Assembly: GCA_028820845.1 (NCBI GenBank)
Contig: JAPPII010000020.1
Coordinates: 1-39,933, forward strand
DNA: 39,933 bases
Reading direction: 5' to 3'
DNA from: Candidatus Poribacteria bacterium
GTDB lineage: Bacteria; Poribacteria; WGA-4E; WGA-3G
Shown in pieces: positions 25,454-33,898 of this stretch. The notes under the pieces are model-generated. The model was not told the DNA's origin. It saw only the letters and a list, made by a program, of their open reading frames with translations, and ran no database searches. The position numbers were made by a program, and so were the translations under genes. Each line of letters starts with the position of its first letter. The stretch's first letter is position 1.

Positions 25454-25482
25454 TTAATACGCTAATTTATTTTTTTTGTCAA
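25454..25482 (-). promoter_or_regulatory. Promoter reading toward the LamG genes
   Basis: On the minus strand a perfect TTGACA (25482-25477) and TATTAA (25459-25454) are spaced 17 bp apart. It lies 17 bp after the stop of the CRTAC1 gene. The remaining positions 25193-25383 hold no other feature I can support. Confidence 0.6.
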
Positions 25483-25498
25483 GAAAAAAATAACATTT

Positions 25499-27181
25499 TT
25501 ATTTAGGGACGATTTTATCCCCTTCAATTGCGATGAACCGTTGGTTTATTGGAAGATTGGTCGCCGTATCAATAACGCCACTGGGCCATCGAATCTCCAA
25601 TAAGTCTACCTGTTCAGCATCTTTCAGTCCGAAATGGACGCGTAAGTCGCTGAATGCGAGATAACTCCCACTGCTCTTGACTTCCGCATACTGCGTGAGT
25701 TCACCCGCAACAACCTTGAGGCGCGCACCAATCGCTGAACGGTTGCTTTTCGTCCCGATCGCTTGGACCTGTATCCAGTTGTTTCGGTTTCCACCCTCAT
25801 TTCTCAGTAGGTCAACGGTCTGATTCCAGTTTGTAATGAGGATATCGATGTCACCGTCGTTGTCGTAATCCCCAAAAGCAGCGGCGCGGCTTGTTTTGCG
25901 GCGTGCGAAACCTTCTCCGAGTTGTGCCGTGAGGTCCTCAAATTGCCCGTTCCCTAAATTCCGAAAAAGTAGGTTCTGCTGTGGTGTCGTCGTGGAACGA
26001 TCGACCTCGGCGATGTTGTCCATTGTATGTCCGTTTGCGACGAAGATGTCTTTGTAGCCGTCGTTGTCGTAGTCGAGAAAACCGATGCCCCAACCGAGGT
26101 AGCGGTGTGTGTGTTCGGCGATGCCAGCGATAATCGTGGTATCAACGAAAAAGTTCCCACCTTCATTGCGATAGACGGTGTTTGTCTCGTTCTGAAAGTT
26201 GCTGACGGTGAGATCCAATTTGCCGTCGTTGTCGTAATCTGCGAAGGCGACCCCCATGCCTGCCTCTGCTTTCCCCATGTCGCTGCAACTCACGCCGGAG
26301 AGGAGTCCAATTTCTTCAAAAGTGCCATCGCCGCGGTTTTCAAAGAGGAAGTTGAAATCCTGATCGTTGGCGACGTAGATGTCAGGGTCGCCGTCGTTAT
26401 CGGCATCTCCAACGGCAACGCCGAGACCGTGTGCTGCGGGAGCACTTATCAGTCCGCTTTGTTGGGTTAAATCCGTAAAAGTCCCGTTTCCGTTATTGTG
26501 ATAAAATACGTCTGGCTGGGGTGGATAAGAACTGGGACCGCAATAGACGGGGACATCGTGTCGATAACACGTTTTGTGTGCGTCGAGGGTGTAGTTTGCA
26601 TAATTGGTCACGTAGAGTTCAAGGAATCCGTCGTTATCAAAATCGGCGAATGCACAACTCGCTCCCCACCCCGTATCTGCAACGCCTGCAGCTCCAGCAA
26701 CGGCGGTGAAAGTGCCGTCGCCGTTGTTCTGATAAAGAACGTTGGCTCCGAAGTTGGTCAAGTAGAGATCCAGGTCGCCGTCGTTATCGTAATCGCCAGT
26801 TGTTGCGCCGACCCCGTAGCCGGTGTCTCCAACGCCTGCGAGATGGGTGACATCTGTAAATGAACCGTCGCCGTTGTTGTGGTAGAGAACGTTGGTGGGC
26901 AGCGAAGCGTCCGCCTGTTCTCCCTGCGGACGGGCATTGATAAGGTAGATGTCGAGATAGCCATCATTGTCGTAGTCAAAGAAGCCTCCACCCGATCCGT
27001 ATTGTTCGTTAAAGAGGCGTTTGCCGCTCTCACCGTCTGTGTGCTTGAAGTCAATTCCTGACTCCACAGCCACTTCAACAAAGGTAACAGCGTACCCTGT
27101 CGATGTACCGAGAATTGCACAGACGACGATAGAAGAGAGAAGTAATAGAATTTTATCAGGGCTTATAGGGGAGACTATCAT
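25499..27181 (-). CDS. CRTAC1/ASPIC-UnbV FG-GAP repeat protein
   Basis: This 560-residue exported protein has a signal peptide (cleavage about residue 31). It carries seven FG-GAP/VCBS calcium-binding loops such as FFDYDNDGYLDIYL, GDYDNDGDLDLYLTN, ADFDNDGFLELYVTN and LDYDNDGYKDIFVAN. The C-terminal ASPIC/UnbV domain contains SNRSAIGARLKVVAG, LRVHFGLKDAEQVD and EIRWPSG. Such proteins are secreted or surface-exposed and fold as integrin-like propellers; their function is not well known. Its ATG overlaps the stop of the TPR gene by 4 nt, so the two are translationally coupled, and nagA lies upstream in the same operon. Confidence 0.92.
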   Translation of the reverse strand: MIVSPISPDKILLLLSSIVVCAILGTSTGYAVTFVEVAVESGIDFKHTDGESGKRLFNEQYGSGGGFFDYDNDGYLDIYLINARPQGEQADASLPTNVLYHNNGDGSFTDVTHLAGVGDTGYGVGATTGDYDNDGDLDLYLTNFGANVLYQNNGDGTFTAVAGAAGVADTGWGASCAFADFDNDGFLELYVTNYANYTLDAHKTCYRHDVPVYCGPSSYPPQPDVFYHNNGNGTFTDLTQQSGLISAPAAHGLGVAVGDADNDGDPDIYVANDQDFNFLFENRGDGTFEEIGLLSGVSCSDMGKAEAGMGVAFADYDNDGKLDLTVSNFQNETNTVYRNEGGNFFVDTTIIAGIAEHTHRYLGWGIGFLDYDNDGYKDIFVANGHTMDNIAEVDRSTTTPQQNLLFRNLGNGQFEDLTAQLGEGFARRKTSRAAAFGDYDNDGDIDILITNWNQTVDLLRNEGGNRNNWIQVQAIGTKSNRSAIGARLKVVAGELTQYAEVKSSGSYLAFSDLRVHFGLKDAEQVDLLEIRWPSGVIDTATNLPINQRFIAIEGDKIVPK

Positions 27182-28785
27182 TGTTTATTGGAATCCTTCA
27201 TTGCCTGCCGAATTTCGTTCAGACGGGTTTTGTAGGCGGCGTTGTCCGGTGCCAAGTCAATTGCGCGTAGGATAACCTGTTCTGCTTCAGGATACGCACC
27301 GTAGCGGTAGTATGCGAAGGCGAGGGTATCCAGACGGGCGGCATTCGCGTCTAATACAACAGCACGTTCTGCCAGTTCAACGGCGCGCCTGAGTTCTTTC
27401 CCCTGTGTTGCGTATAGCCACGCGAGGTTGTTATGTGCGTCTGCCGAGTTTTCATCAACAGCAATAGCGTGTGTAAAGGCAGTGATCGCGTCCGAAATCT
27501 GTTGTTGTTTAAGGTGTAGCACGCCTAACCGCACCCACGGTGTGGCATCATTCGGGTTTGCTTCTGCTAACTGCCGATAAACAGCGATTGCCTCGCCGAA
27601 CTGATGTTGTTGCACATAGACTTCCGCGAGTCCGTAATAGGCGGGTGTCAGCGTCCTATCTTTCTGAATTGCGGTTTGTAGATAGGTCTGCGCATCGGCG
27701 AATTGACGGAGACGCGCATGGAGCCAACCGAGGTTAAGGTACGCCTCAGCGTCGGTGTCATCAAGTTGAATAAGTCGTTGAAACGCCTCGACGGCTTCTG
27801 GAAACTGTCCTGTCTGCATGTAAATCCCACCGAGATTGTGGTAGAGCGCGGGGACATCTGGATGTAACGCCGTTGCGGTTTGATAAGCACGTATCGCTTC
27901 TTGATGGTTTCCAATCTCAAAGTGGGCCGCTGCCAACTTGAGACGTGGTTCTAAGGCAGTCGGTTCCTCCAATAAGTGTCTGCGGTATCGATTCGTCTGT
28001 TCGTTGTAGGCTTTTACCTCTTGAAAGGAGGCCATCAGGCTTTTTGCTTCTGCTATGTGCTGTAAGGCATCGGGGTTAGAAACCCCTCGTACGGAACGCT
28101 GTCCTAAACGTCGATGGACGAGCGCGAGGTTGTAGTGGGTTTCGGCGTGATAGGGTGCGAGGGTGAGGGCTTTCTGGTAGTGCTGCACGGCTTCTTCCAG
28201 TATATTCTGGAGGAATGCGACTTTCCCTAAGCCTTGATAGACGGGGGCAAGGTCAGCATCAAGTGTCAGTGCTTGTTGATACGCCTGTCGCGCTAAGTCC
28301 AATTTTCCGCGTTGTAGGTATGTATCAGCGAGACGAAAAAAGGCTTCAGCGTTTTTCGGTAGCATGACGGTGGCGTGTTGCCCGTGGTTTTCAGCGTCTG
28401 CGAACCTGCCTTGCGAATGGTAGATTCGCGCCAGACAGACGTGTGCAACGCCGTGTGTCTGTGAGGAGGCAGGCAGCTCCAAGGCACGGAGATAGGCTGC
28501 TAATGCATCGTCGGTCTTTTCTTTGAAGGTGTAAACCGCACCGAGTTCACAGTACGCTTCAGCGTTTCGCGGATTTAATTTCAAGACATGTTGAAAGGCA
28601 TCAATCGCTTCATCGTAAAGCCCTAACTGAATTGCGCGCATTCCACGGGTGTAATGGTTTGCCTGTTCGTCGTTGGTTTGCTGCGCTGCAAGTGATACTA
28701 CAAAACAGAAGATGGAAAGGCTTCCTACAATCCAGACTCTTTTTATACAAGTGCTATTATAACGAACCGATCTCTGTGACATCAC
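27178..28785 (-). CDS. Exported tetratricopeptide repeat protein
   Basis: This 535-residue protein has a signal peptide or anchor (about residues 15-34) followed by some 12 TPR units. Examples are AIDAFQHVLKLNPRNAEAYCELG, AVQHYQKALTLAPYHAETHYNLA split across two helices, and AYQTATALHPDVPALYHNLG. No catalytic domain is seen. TPR arrays mediate protein-protein contacts. The gene overlaps nagA by ATGA (28782-28785) and the CRTAC1 gene by ATGA (27178-27181), so all three are expressed as one unit. It may present or assemble the CRTAC1 protein at the surface. Confidence 0.88.
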   Translation of the reverse strand: MMSQRSVRYNSTCIKRVWIVGSLSIFCFVVSLAAQQTNDEQANHYTRGMRAIQLGLYDEAIDAFQHVLKLNPRNAEAYCELGAVYTFKEKTDDALAAYLRALELPASSQTHGVAHVCLARIYHSQGRFADAENHGQHATVMLPKNAEAFFRLADTYLQRGKLDLARQAYQQALTLDADLAPVYQGLGKVAFLQNILEEAVQHYQKALTLAPYHAETHYNLALVHRRLGQRSVRGVSNPDALQHIAEAKSLMASFQEVKAYNEQTNRYRRHLLEEPTALEPRLKLAAAHFEIGNHQEAIRAYQTATALHPDVPALYHNLGGIYMQTGQFPEAVEAFQRLIQLDDTDAEAYLNLGWLHARLRQFADAQTYLQTAIQKDRTLTPAYYGLAEVYVQQHQFGEAIAVYRQLAEANPNDATPWVRLGVLHLKQQQISDAITAFTHAIAVDENSADAHNNLAWLYATQGKELRRAVELAERAVVLDANAARLDTLAFAYYRYGAYPEAEQVILRAIDLAPDNAAYKTRLNEIRQAMKDSNKQ

Positions 28786-29924
28786 TGCCTCTCCGTGTGG
28801 TAAACCAATTCGTTGTTGACGATTGTCGCTATCAGGTTGATTTCACACTGCGATTCATCCCATTCAAAGAGAATTAGGTTCGAGGTTGCTTCTACGTGTG
28901 CCTTCGCGTCCAATAGACGCATGGGTTGTAGCGTGGCGAGTGAGACGGCTTCTTCAAGCGAGATACCTGCGAATCGGACGCTGTTTTCAATACCGCGTGC
29001 CAATTCGATGGCAGAACCGGCGAGATATTCTGTGCCGACCAAGCGGACACATCGGTCGGCGGTCAATTCTACAGATTTCTCTGCGAACTCGTAGATACCG
29101 GGTTTCATGCCTGCCAGAGCCACCGCATCGCTGACGAGGACGCATCGGTCGAGGGTCTTCGCCCGCATCATCGACTTGGCGACGGAAGCGGGCAGGTGGT
29201 GTCCATCGACGATAAGGCTTGCCCAGAGCTCATCGGCACCGAGTTGCTCCCAGATGTAGTTCGGGTGCCGTCGGATTAATGCGTGTGCACCGTTGCCGAG
29301 GTGCGTGGAGAGTCTCGCACCGGCGTCGATTGCTGCGTGGATGTCGCTTGCGGCGGCGTTTGTATGCCCTAACGCGACCACAATCCCGTCTGCAACCAGT
29401 TTTTCGATGAACGGAATAGCACCCTTTTTTTCAGGAGCGAGGGTCACGATGGTGATTTTCCCCTCGGCGATGTCCTGCCATCGCTGAAATTCGTCCCAAT
29501 CCGGGTCTCTGACGTGTTCCAGTGGGTGTGCCCCGCGCGGTCCATCTTCTGCAGAGATATAGGGTCCCTCAAGATGGATACCGAGCATTGCGTGGGCAAC
29601 CAACGCGTCTGCCTTAGACGCTTCTATAATAGCATGTAGTGAATTATAGATCCGATCGAAAGAGCCGGTCACAACCGTTGGACATAAGAACCCGGTACCG
29701 ACTTTCCAGAGCGCGCGCACCATCGCGCGCACGTCTCCCGATGTAACGGTAGCGGTATTGAGGTCAAAACCAGCAAAGCCGTTCACCTGAATGTCTATCA
29801 ATGCCGGTGCGACATAAGTTGGACTGTCAGTGGAGGGAATTTCACGGATCTCCTGAACGCGTGCGTCGGCAAGGATGATTTCGACAGGGGTAGTATTGAA
29901 AAGGGTTTGTCCTTTGAATTTCAT
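28782..29924 (-). CDS. nagA: N-acetylglucosamine-6-phosphate deacetylase
   Basis: This 380-residue amidohydrolase matches NagA, which removes acetate from GlcNAc-6-phosphate to give glucosamine-6-phosphate. Visible motifs are APALIDIQVNGFAGFD, HLEGPYIS with a metal ligand Glu, ALGHTNA with a metal His, THLGNGAHAL (THLFNAM in most NagA), IVDGHH, and VLVSDA with the catalytic Asp. Length is normal. No SD is visible before ATG 29924. No nagB or transporter is nearby. The coupling to TPR and CRTAC1 genes is unusual and is discussed under findings. Confidence 0.92.
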   Translation of the reverse strand: MKFKGQTLFNTTPVEIILADARVQEIREIPSTDSPTYVAPALIDIQVNGFAGFDLNTATVTSGDVRAMVRALWKVGTGFLCPTVVTGSFDRIYNSLHAIIEASKADALVAHAMLGIHLEGPYISAEDGPRGAHPLEHVRDPDWDEFQRWQDIAEGKITIVTLAPEKKGAIPFIEKLVADGIVVALGHTNAAASDIHAAIDAGARLSTHLGNGAHALIRRHPNYIWEQLGADELWASLIVDGHHLPASVAKSMMRAKTLDRCVLVSDAVALAGMKPGIYEFAEKSVELTADRCVRLVGTEYLAGSAIELARGIENSVRFAGISLEEAVSLATLQPMRLLDAKAHVEATSNLILFEWDESQCEINLIATIVNNELVYHTERQ

Positions 29925-29935
29925 GTTTTTATAGC

Positions 29936-30078
29936 AATCAGCTGTCAGCAGTCGGCTTTCAGCGGAGCGTACGTTTTGTTGGGTTTCATTCGGGGTTTAT
30001 AGCGTTCAGGTGGCTTGGGTGGAGAAATTTTCGTGGCGCATACGAGCGTTTTTTTCAATCCTATTCAACCCAACCTAC
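29936..30078. repeat. TCAGC-rich repeat and GTTGGGTT/AACCCAAC inverted repeat
   Basis: 29936-29965 is a degenerate TCAGC-rich stretch like those at 286 and 31549. GTTGGGTT (29978-29985) and AACCCAAC (30067-30074) are inverted arms about 80 bp apart. The interval 29925-30250 holds no supported gene. A TATAAT box at 30105-30110 is present, but without a -35 box at suitable spacing. Confidence 0.5.
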
Positions 30079-30250
30079 GTCCAGAGCCTTGATCAAACTC
30101 ACGTTATAATACCTGCAAATTGATTTATTGCCAAGAAAAAAGGTTGCATTTCTGAGTAGAATTCGGTTAAAGTATATCAAAAGAGATTTCAACCAGTTCA
30201 TAGAATCATAGTCGGACTTTCTTGGATTACGTTTGGACGTGGAGGACACA

Positions 30251-31027
30251 ATGGAATATTTAGCTTATGGAGAAACGGGTTTGGAGATCTCACGTCTCTG
30301 CTTTGGTGCAGGGCATCTTAATAACACGTGTGAAAATTATGAAGCCGGTGGCAAACTGATGTTGAAGGCGCTGGACGAAGGAATTACCTTCTGGGATACG
30401 GCTGAAGGTTACGGGAGTCAACCGCACCTCGGCGAGGCGGTCCGCCAAATTAACAGGGGAGAAGTCGTCATTCAAACGAAGACCGGCGCGAAAGATTATG
30501 AAGGTGCTAACGTGAGCATTGAGCGTTCCCTTCAGGAAATGCAAACGGATTACTTGGACGTTTTACTCTTACACGGTATCGCCTCGCCTGAAGACTTGAT
30601 ATCGCGGGAAGGGGCACTGGATGCGTTTCGAGAGGCAAAAGCTGCTGGTAAAATCCGAGTCATCGGCTGCTCGACGCACATCTACACAGGTCCTGTCATG
30701 GATGCCGTAATTGACCATCCCGAACTTGAGGTTATTCTGGCAACAGCGAATAAAGAGGGTCGGATGTTAGAAGGCGGTCCCTTTGATCGGCATCTGGAAT
30801 ATATCCAACGTGCGTACAACCTTGGGAAAGGCATTAGTATCATGAAGGTTATCGTTGCGGGTAATATTCCAGAGGCGGATATGCCGGAATGGATTGAGTG
30901 GGGCTTCAACCTCGAAACCGCGCACGCCATCAATCTCGGTATTAGCAATTACCGCCATATCACATTGGATGTTGGACTGGCACGTGCGAGCGCGAGACGA
31001 CGGTTGATACAGACCAGAGCGGCTTAA
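30251..31027 (+). CDS. Aldo/keto reductase
   Basis: This 258-residue protein belongs to the aldo/keto reductase superfamily of NADPH-dependent oxidoreductases with a TIM barrel. The catalytic tetrad is visible as D49 and Y54 (FWDTAEGYG), K77 (VIQTKTG) and H108 (VLLLHG). The length is short for the family, because the C-terminal cofactor-binding part ends at NLGISNYRHI plus a brief tail. The frame opens at a TTG at 30233, but ATG 30251 has GGAGG (30241-30245) 5 nt before it. It is followed after 7 nt by the SpoU gene. Confidence 0.88.
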   Translation: MEYLAYGETGLEISRLCFGAGHLNNTCENYEAGGKLMLKALDEGITFWDTAEGYGSQPHLGEAVRQINRGEVVIQTKTGAKDYEGANVSIERSLQEMQTDYLDVLLLHGIASPEDLISREGALDAFREAKAAGKIRVIGCSTHIYTGPVMDAVIDHPELEVILATANKEGRMLEGGPFDRHLEYIQRAYNLGKGISIMKVIVAGNIPEADMPEWIEWGFNLETAHAINLGISNYRHITLDVGLARASARRRLIQTRAA

Positions 31028-31034
31028 GGTTTGT

Positions 31035-31544
31035 ATGAAACAACTCCGCCGCAAACCGCTTAAAGACTTTCTGAAGCAGGTGAAACCGCCAGAGAGAGAA
31101 CTGGTTTTTATCCTCCAAGACGTACAAGACCCGATTAATGTCGGTTCTGCGTTTCGGATAGCCGATGCGTGCCGTGTGAAAGAACTCATCCTGACGGGTA
31201 TCAGTGCGCGACCGCCGCATCCACTTGTTCGTAAAGTCGCGCGGGGCAAACATCGACGTGTGAAATGGCGGTATGTGGAGCAGGCAGCGGATGCCATTGT
31301 ATCCCTTAAAGCCGAGGGTTACACGAGTTTCGCTTTGGAGATTACCGCGCAATCCATCCGCTACGATGCGATGGACTATCCTAATAAAGTCTGCCTTATC
31401 GTCGGACACGAGGACCACGGTGTAACGCAGCGGACGCTTGCTGCTTGCGATAGGGTCATCTTCCTACCGATGTACGGGGCGGGTGCATCACTGAACGTTC
31501 ACGTCTCGTTGGGCATTGCCGCTTATCATATCTTACATTGCTAA
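31035..31544 (+). CDS. TrmH/SpoU family RNA 2'-O-methyltransferase
   Basis: This 169-residue SPOUT protein shows the three SpoU motifs: motif 1 INVGSAFRIADA (N35, R41), motif 2 LIVGHEDHGVT, and motif 3 FLPMYGAGASLNVHVS. These motifs build the trefoil-knot SAM site and methylate ribose 2'-OH in tRNA or rRNA. There is no N-terminal substrate-binding domain, so it is close to the minimal TrmH type. The specific nucleotide is not readable. The start ATG 31035 follows the aldo/keto reductase stop by 7 nt, with only AAGG as a weak SD, suggesting coupling. Confidence 0.92.
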   Translation: MKQLRRKPLKDFLKQVKPPERELVFILQDVQDPINVGSAFRIADACRVKELILTGISARPPHPLVRKVARGKHRRVKWRYVEQAADAIVSLKAEGYTSFALEITAQSIRYDAMDYPNKVCLIVGHEDHGVTQRTLAACDRVIFLPMYGAGASLNVHVSLGIAAYHILHC

Positions 31545-31548
31545 TAGC

Positions 31549-31590
31549 CATCAGCGGTCAGGTCGCTGCACTCTCAGCAGTCAGCAAAGA
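31549..31590. repeat. Degenerate TCAGC-rich interspersed repeat
   Basis: The stretch carries ATCAGCGGTCAGG and TCTCAGCAGTCAGC, related to 29936-29965. It lies between the SpoU gene and the zinc alcohol dehydrogenase gene. Confidence 0.45.
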
Positions 31591-31664
31591 GATTTTGTGG
31601 CACTATAAACATTGACAACCGCCGCACGAACAACTGATGACTGAATTCGATAAGGAGTGTTTGA

Positions 31665-32738
31665 ATGTCGAAAACGATGCGCGCGATTATGTGTCGTGAA
31701 CCGTGGGATTACCGTCTTGAAGAGGTGCTGATGCCGGAGGCGGGTCCCGGTGAAGTCGTTATTAAGGTGAGTGCCTGCGGTGTCTGCGCAAGCGACATCA
31801 AGTGCTGGACAGGCGCGCCGCTTTTCTGGGGCGACGAACACCGCAAACCTTATGTGGAAGCACCTGTTATCGCTGGACACGAATTCATCGGTGAGGTTGT
31901 GGAACTCGGTGAAGGCGCGGGTGAGAAGTATGGTCTTCAGATAGGCGATACTGCTATCGCTGAGCAGATTGTGCCGTGTTGGGAGTGCCGTTACTGCCGA
32001 ACGGGGAAGTATTGGCTCTGCCAAGTCCATAACATCTACGGATTTCAACCCGTTGTCAACGGCGGTATGGCGGACTATATGAAGTTCCCTGCGCGTTCGC
32101 TTGTTTACAAGGTGCCTTCTGACATTCCGACGGCGAATGCAGCGGTGATTGAACCGCTCGCCTGCTCTATTCACGCCGTGCAACGTGGGAACATCGAGTT
32201 CGGGGATGTTGTTGTGGTTGCGGGTGCAGGCACACTCGGACTGGGTATGATTGGCGCGGCGAAGTTGAAAAATCCAGGGGTACTTATTGCTGTTGACCTG
32301 ATGCCAAATCGGTTAGCGGTTGCCAAAAAATTGGGCGCGGATATCGGGATTAACCCATCGGAAACGGATGCCGTGCAAACGGTGTTAGATTTAACGGAAG
32401 GCTATGGGTGTGATGTCTATATTGAAGCGACGGGACATCCGAAAGCGGTTGAACAGGGATTGCACATGATCCGAAAGGCAGGCACGTTTGTGGAATTCAG
32501 CGTTATGCGGGAACCGGTGACGGTGGACTGGACTATCATTGGGGATACAAAAGAGCTGAATATCCACGGTTCGCATCTGGGTCCGTATGCGTATCCGTTG
32601 GCGATTGATTATATCCACCGTGGTCTGATTGATGTGAGTCTTATGGTAACGCATCAGCTGCCGTTGGAGGACTATCTCACAGGGTTTGAGATGGTTCAGG
32701 AGGGGTCGGACTCCATTAAGGTGCAGTTGGTGCCTTAA
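31665..32738 (+). CDS. Zinc-dependent alcohol (polyol) dehydrogenase
   Basis: This 357-residue medium-chain dehydrogenase has the catalytic-zinc signature ACGVCASDIK and GHEFIGEVVELG. It also has a full structural-zinc loop CWECRYCRTGKYWLC and the Rossmann motif VVAGAGTLGLGMIG. It resembles sorbitol, threonine and especially erythritol/L-threitol-type dehydrogenases, though the substrate cannot be proved from sequence alone. Unlike the dehydrogenase at 18432 it retains both zinc sites. AAGGAG precedes ATG 31665. Its stop overlaps the stop of the nuclease gene on the other strand. Confidence 0.9.
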   Translation: MSKTMRAIMCREPWDYRLEEVLMPEAGPGEVVIKVSACGVCASDIKCWTGAPLFWGDEHRKPYVEAPVIAGHEFIGEVVELGEGAGEKYGLQIGDTAIAEQIVPCWECRYCRTGKYWLCQVHNIYGFQPVVNGGMADYMKFPARSLVYKVPSDIPTANAAVIEPLACSIHAVQRGNIEFGDVVVVAGAGTLGLGMIGAAKLKNPGVLIAVDLMPNRLAVAKKLGADIGINPSETDAVQTVLDLTEGYGCDVYIEATGHPKAVEQGLHMIRKAGTFVEFSVMREPVTVDWTIIGDTKELNIHGSHLGPYAYPLAIDYIHRGLIDVSLMVTHQLPLEDYLTGFEMVQEGSDSIKVQLVP

Positions 32739-33349
32739 CTTTGTCCAACAGATGCCTCACTTGCTGCTTTAAAAACGGTATTAATTGCCCCAAAGAGTGT
32801 TGGCAAATTATCGATGCTAAAGCTCGTTCTGTTTTGGGTGAAGGTATCGCCGACAAGTTTTCCAAATTGCCACCGTTCTCCATCGCTGACAATGCCGTAC
32901 ACGGGAGCATCCGGATCATCGTTTATTTTTTGTGCCGCTACTAATTCTGCCAGACATTGTCCCCAACCTTGTTCAAAATCATTCTTCTTCGCCTCAACCA
33001 GAATTACGAGAGGCACTCCGATAACAGTCATGCCTAATTCGGACTTTGTAGCGACGAGGTAATCCGGTGTGCCGTTCAGCGTTTCATCGTAGATGATGGG
33101 TTCCCTTATCCAGAGCGCGTAAGTATCGGCATACGCTTTGTATGTCTCTCTTAAAATAGGAAAGATAATCGCTTCACAGCGTGAGGCCTCAGAGGAAAAA
33201 ACGTTGACATTTTCCATGGTGAACTCAAATTCTTGCAAAAATTCTATTGAAGGGCTTGCAGATTCAACCTTAAGAAAGTCGTTTGTCGCATATCTGATTC
33301 TGAATTTCTCTTGGACTTCGGAGATTCTTTTGAAATCGCTAAATGCCAT
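32735..33349 (-). CDS. PD-(D/E)XK nuclease-like protein
   Basis: This 204-residue protein looks like a PD-(D/E)XK nuclease. The likely active site is E59 on the first helix, P95-D96 in LNGTPDYLVAT, and E119-A-K121 in VPLVILVEAKKNDF. A helix FEQGWGQCLAELVAAQKIND follows, as in type I restriction R-subunit N-terminal domains. No methyltransferase or helicase is adjacent, so a classic restriction system is not indicated. ATG 33349 is chosen because the frame upstream to 33481 reads as non-family sequence and GGGGGT lies about 10 nt before it. A small antitoxin-like gene lies 34 nt upstream. Confidence 0.78.
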   Translation of the reverse strand: MAFSDFKRISEVQEKFRIRYATNDFLKVESASPSIEFLQEFEFTMENVNVFSSEASRCEAIIFPILRETYKAYADTYALWIREPIIYDETLNGTPDYLVATKSELGMTVIGVPLVILVEAKKNDFEQGWGQCLAELVAAQKINDDPDAPVYGIVSDGERWQFGKLVGDTFTQNRTSFSIDNLPTLFGAINTVFKAASEASVGQS

Positions 33350-33383
33350 GATAGTGTACCCCCAGAATCGCCATGGCTGAGAT

Positions 33384-33689
33384 TTACCGATATTTCTCAC
33401 GTTCCTCAATAATTCCACGGCTAAACTCGTTATCTTCCGCGCGAATGCCGTGGCGTGCCATGCTCTTGCGAAGTTCTTCAAGCGGCATGAGTTCTATATG
33501 GGCAATTCCGAGATGTTCACGCATTTTTTTAAGGGCTTGCGCCTCGGACTGCTTATCCTCTGTTTTTCGCTTCCTCATATCCACAGACTTCGATATATCA
33601 ACGGTCTCGGAGAGTCGCAGTGGCACCTCTGCAACCACTTTTTCTAATCGTATTAACCTTTTTGCTAATGTTTCAAGTGTTTCTATCAT
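33384..33689 (-). CDS. Small helical protein, antitoxin-like
   Basis: This 101-residue charged protein is mainly helical (LETLAKRLIRLEKVVAEVP at the start). It ends MARHGIRAEDNEFSRGIIEE plus REKYR. That C-terminal pattern recalls the toxin-binding tails of VapB-type antitoxins, which is a resemblance only, and no VapC PIN gene is adjacent. AAGGAGGTG lies 8 nt before ATG 33689, ruling out the earlier GTG at 33698. The next gene on the strand is the PD-(D/E)XK nuclease. It may control or partner that nuclease. Confidence 0.62.
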   Translation of the reverse strand: MIETLETLAKRLIRLEKVVAEVPLRLSETVDISKSVDMRKRKTEDKQSEAQALKKMREHLGIAHIELMPLEELRKSMARHGIRAEDNEFSRGIIEEREKYR

Positions 33690-33716
33690 AAGAAACACCT
33701 CCTTAACAGCATAGCA

Positions 33717-33782
33717 TGTACAAGTTACTGTGCTTACTGCTTTGAAGACAGCATTAATTGCTCCGAAAAGGTTTAGCAGATC
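33717..33782 (-). pseudogene. 3' remnant of a second nuclease gene
   Basis: Read on the minus strand this stretch encodes LLNLFGAINAVFKAVSTV. It matches the C-terminus of the intact nuclease at 32735 (LPTLFGAINTVFKAASEA). A TAA at 33785-33783 stands in frame directly before it, and no upstream nuclease sequence is recognisable. The remnant then runs in frame into the small gene at 33689. It records a duplication in which the upstream copy has decayed. Confidence 0.72.
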
Positions 33783-33898
33783 TTACATCATTACACATAT
33801 TGGAATTTACATCTATCAAGGTAGAACCCTCAAAGTCTGGAAAGAACTACTACTTAATACTACTCCCAATTATACTATGTGTGCGATTAAAAAACAAC

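Noticed and set aside
30767-31418. Overlapping minus-strand open frames opposite the aldo/keto reductase and SpoU genes
   Set aside because: Both plus-strand genes carry full catalytic motifs; the antisense translations do not resemble any family.
31612-31640. Promoter with TTGACA before the zinc alcohol dehydrogenase
   Set aside because: The -35 box is perfect, but the sequence at 17-bp spacing (TGATGA) is a poor -10 box.
32735-33698. Type I or II restriction-modification system
   Set aside because: There is a nuclease-like protein but no methyltransferase, specificity subunit or helicase nearby.
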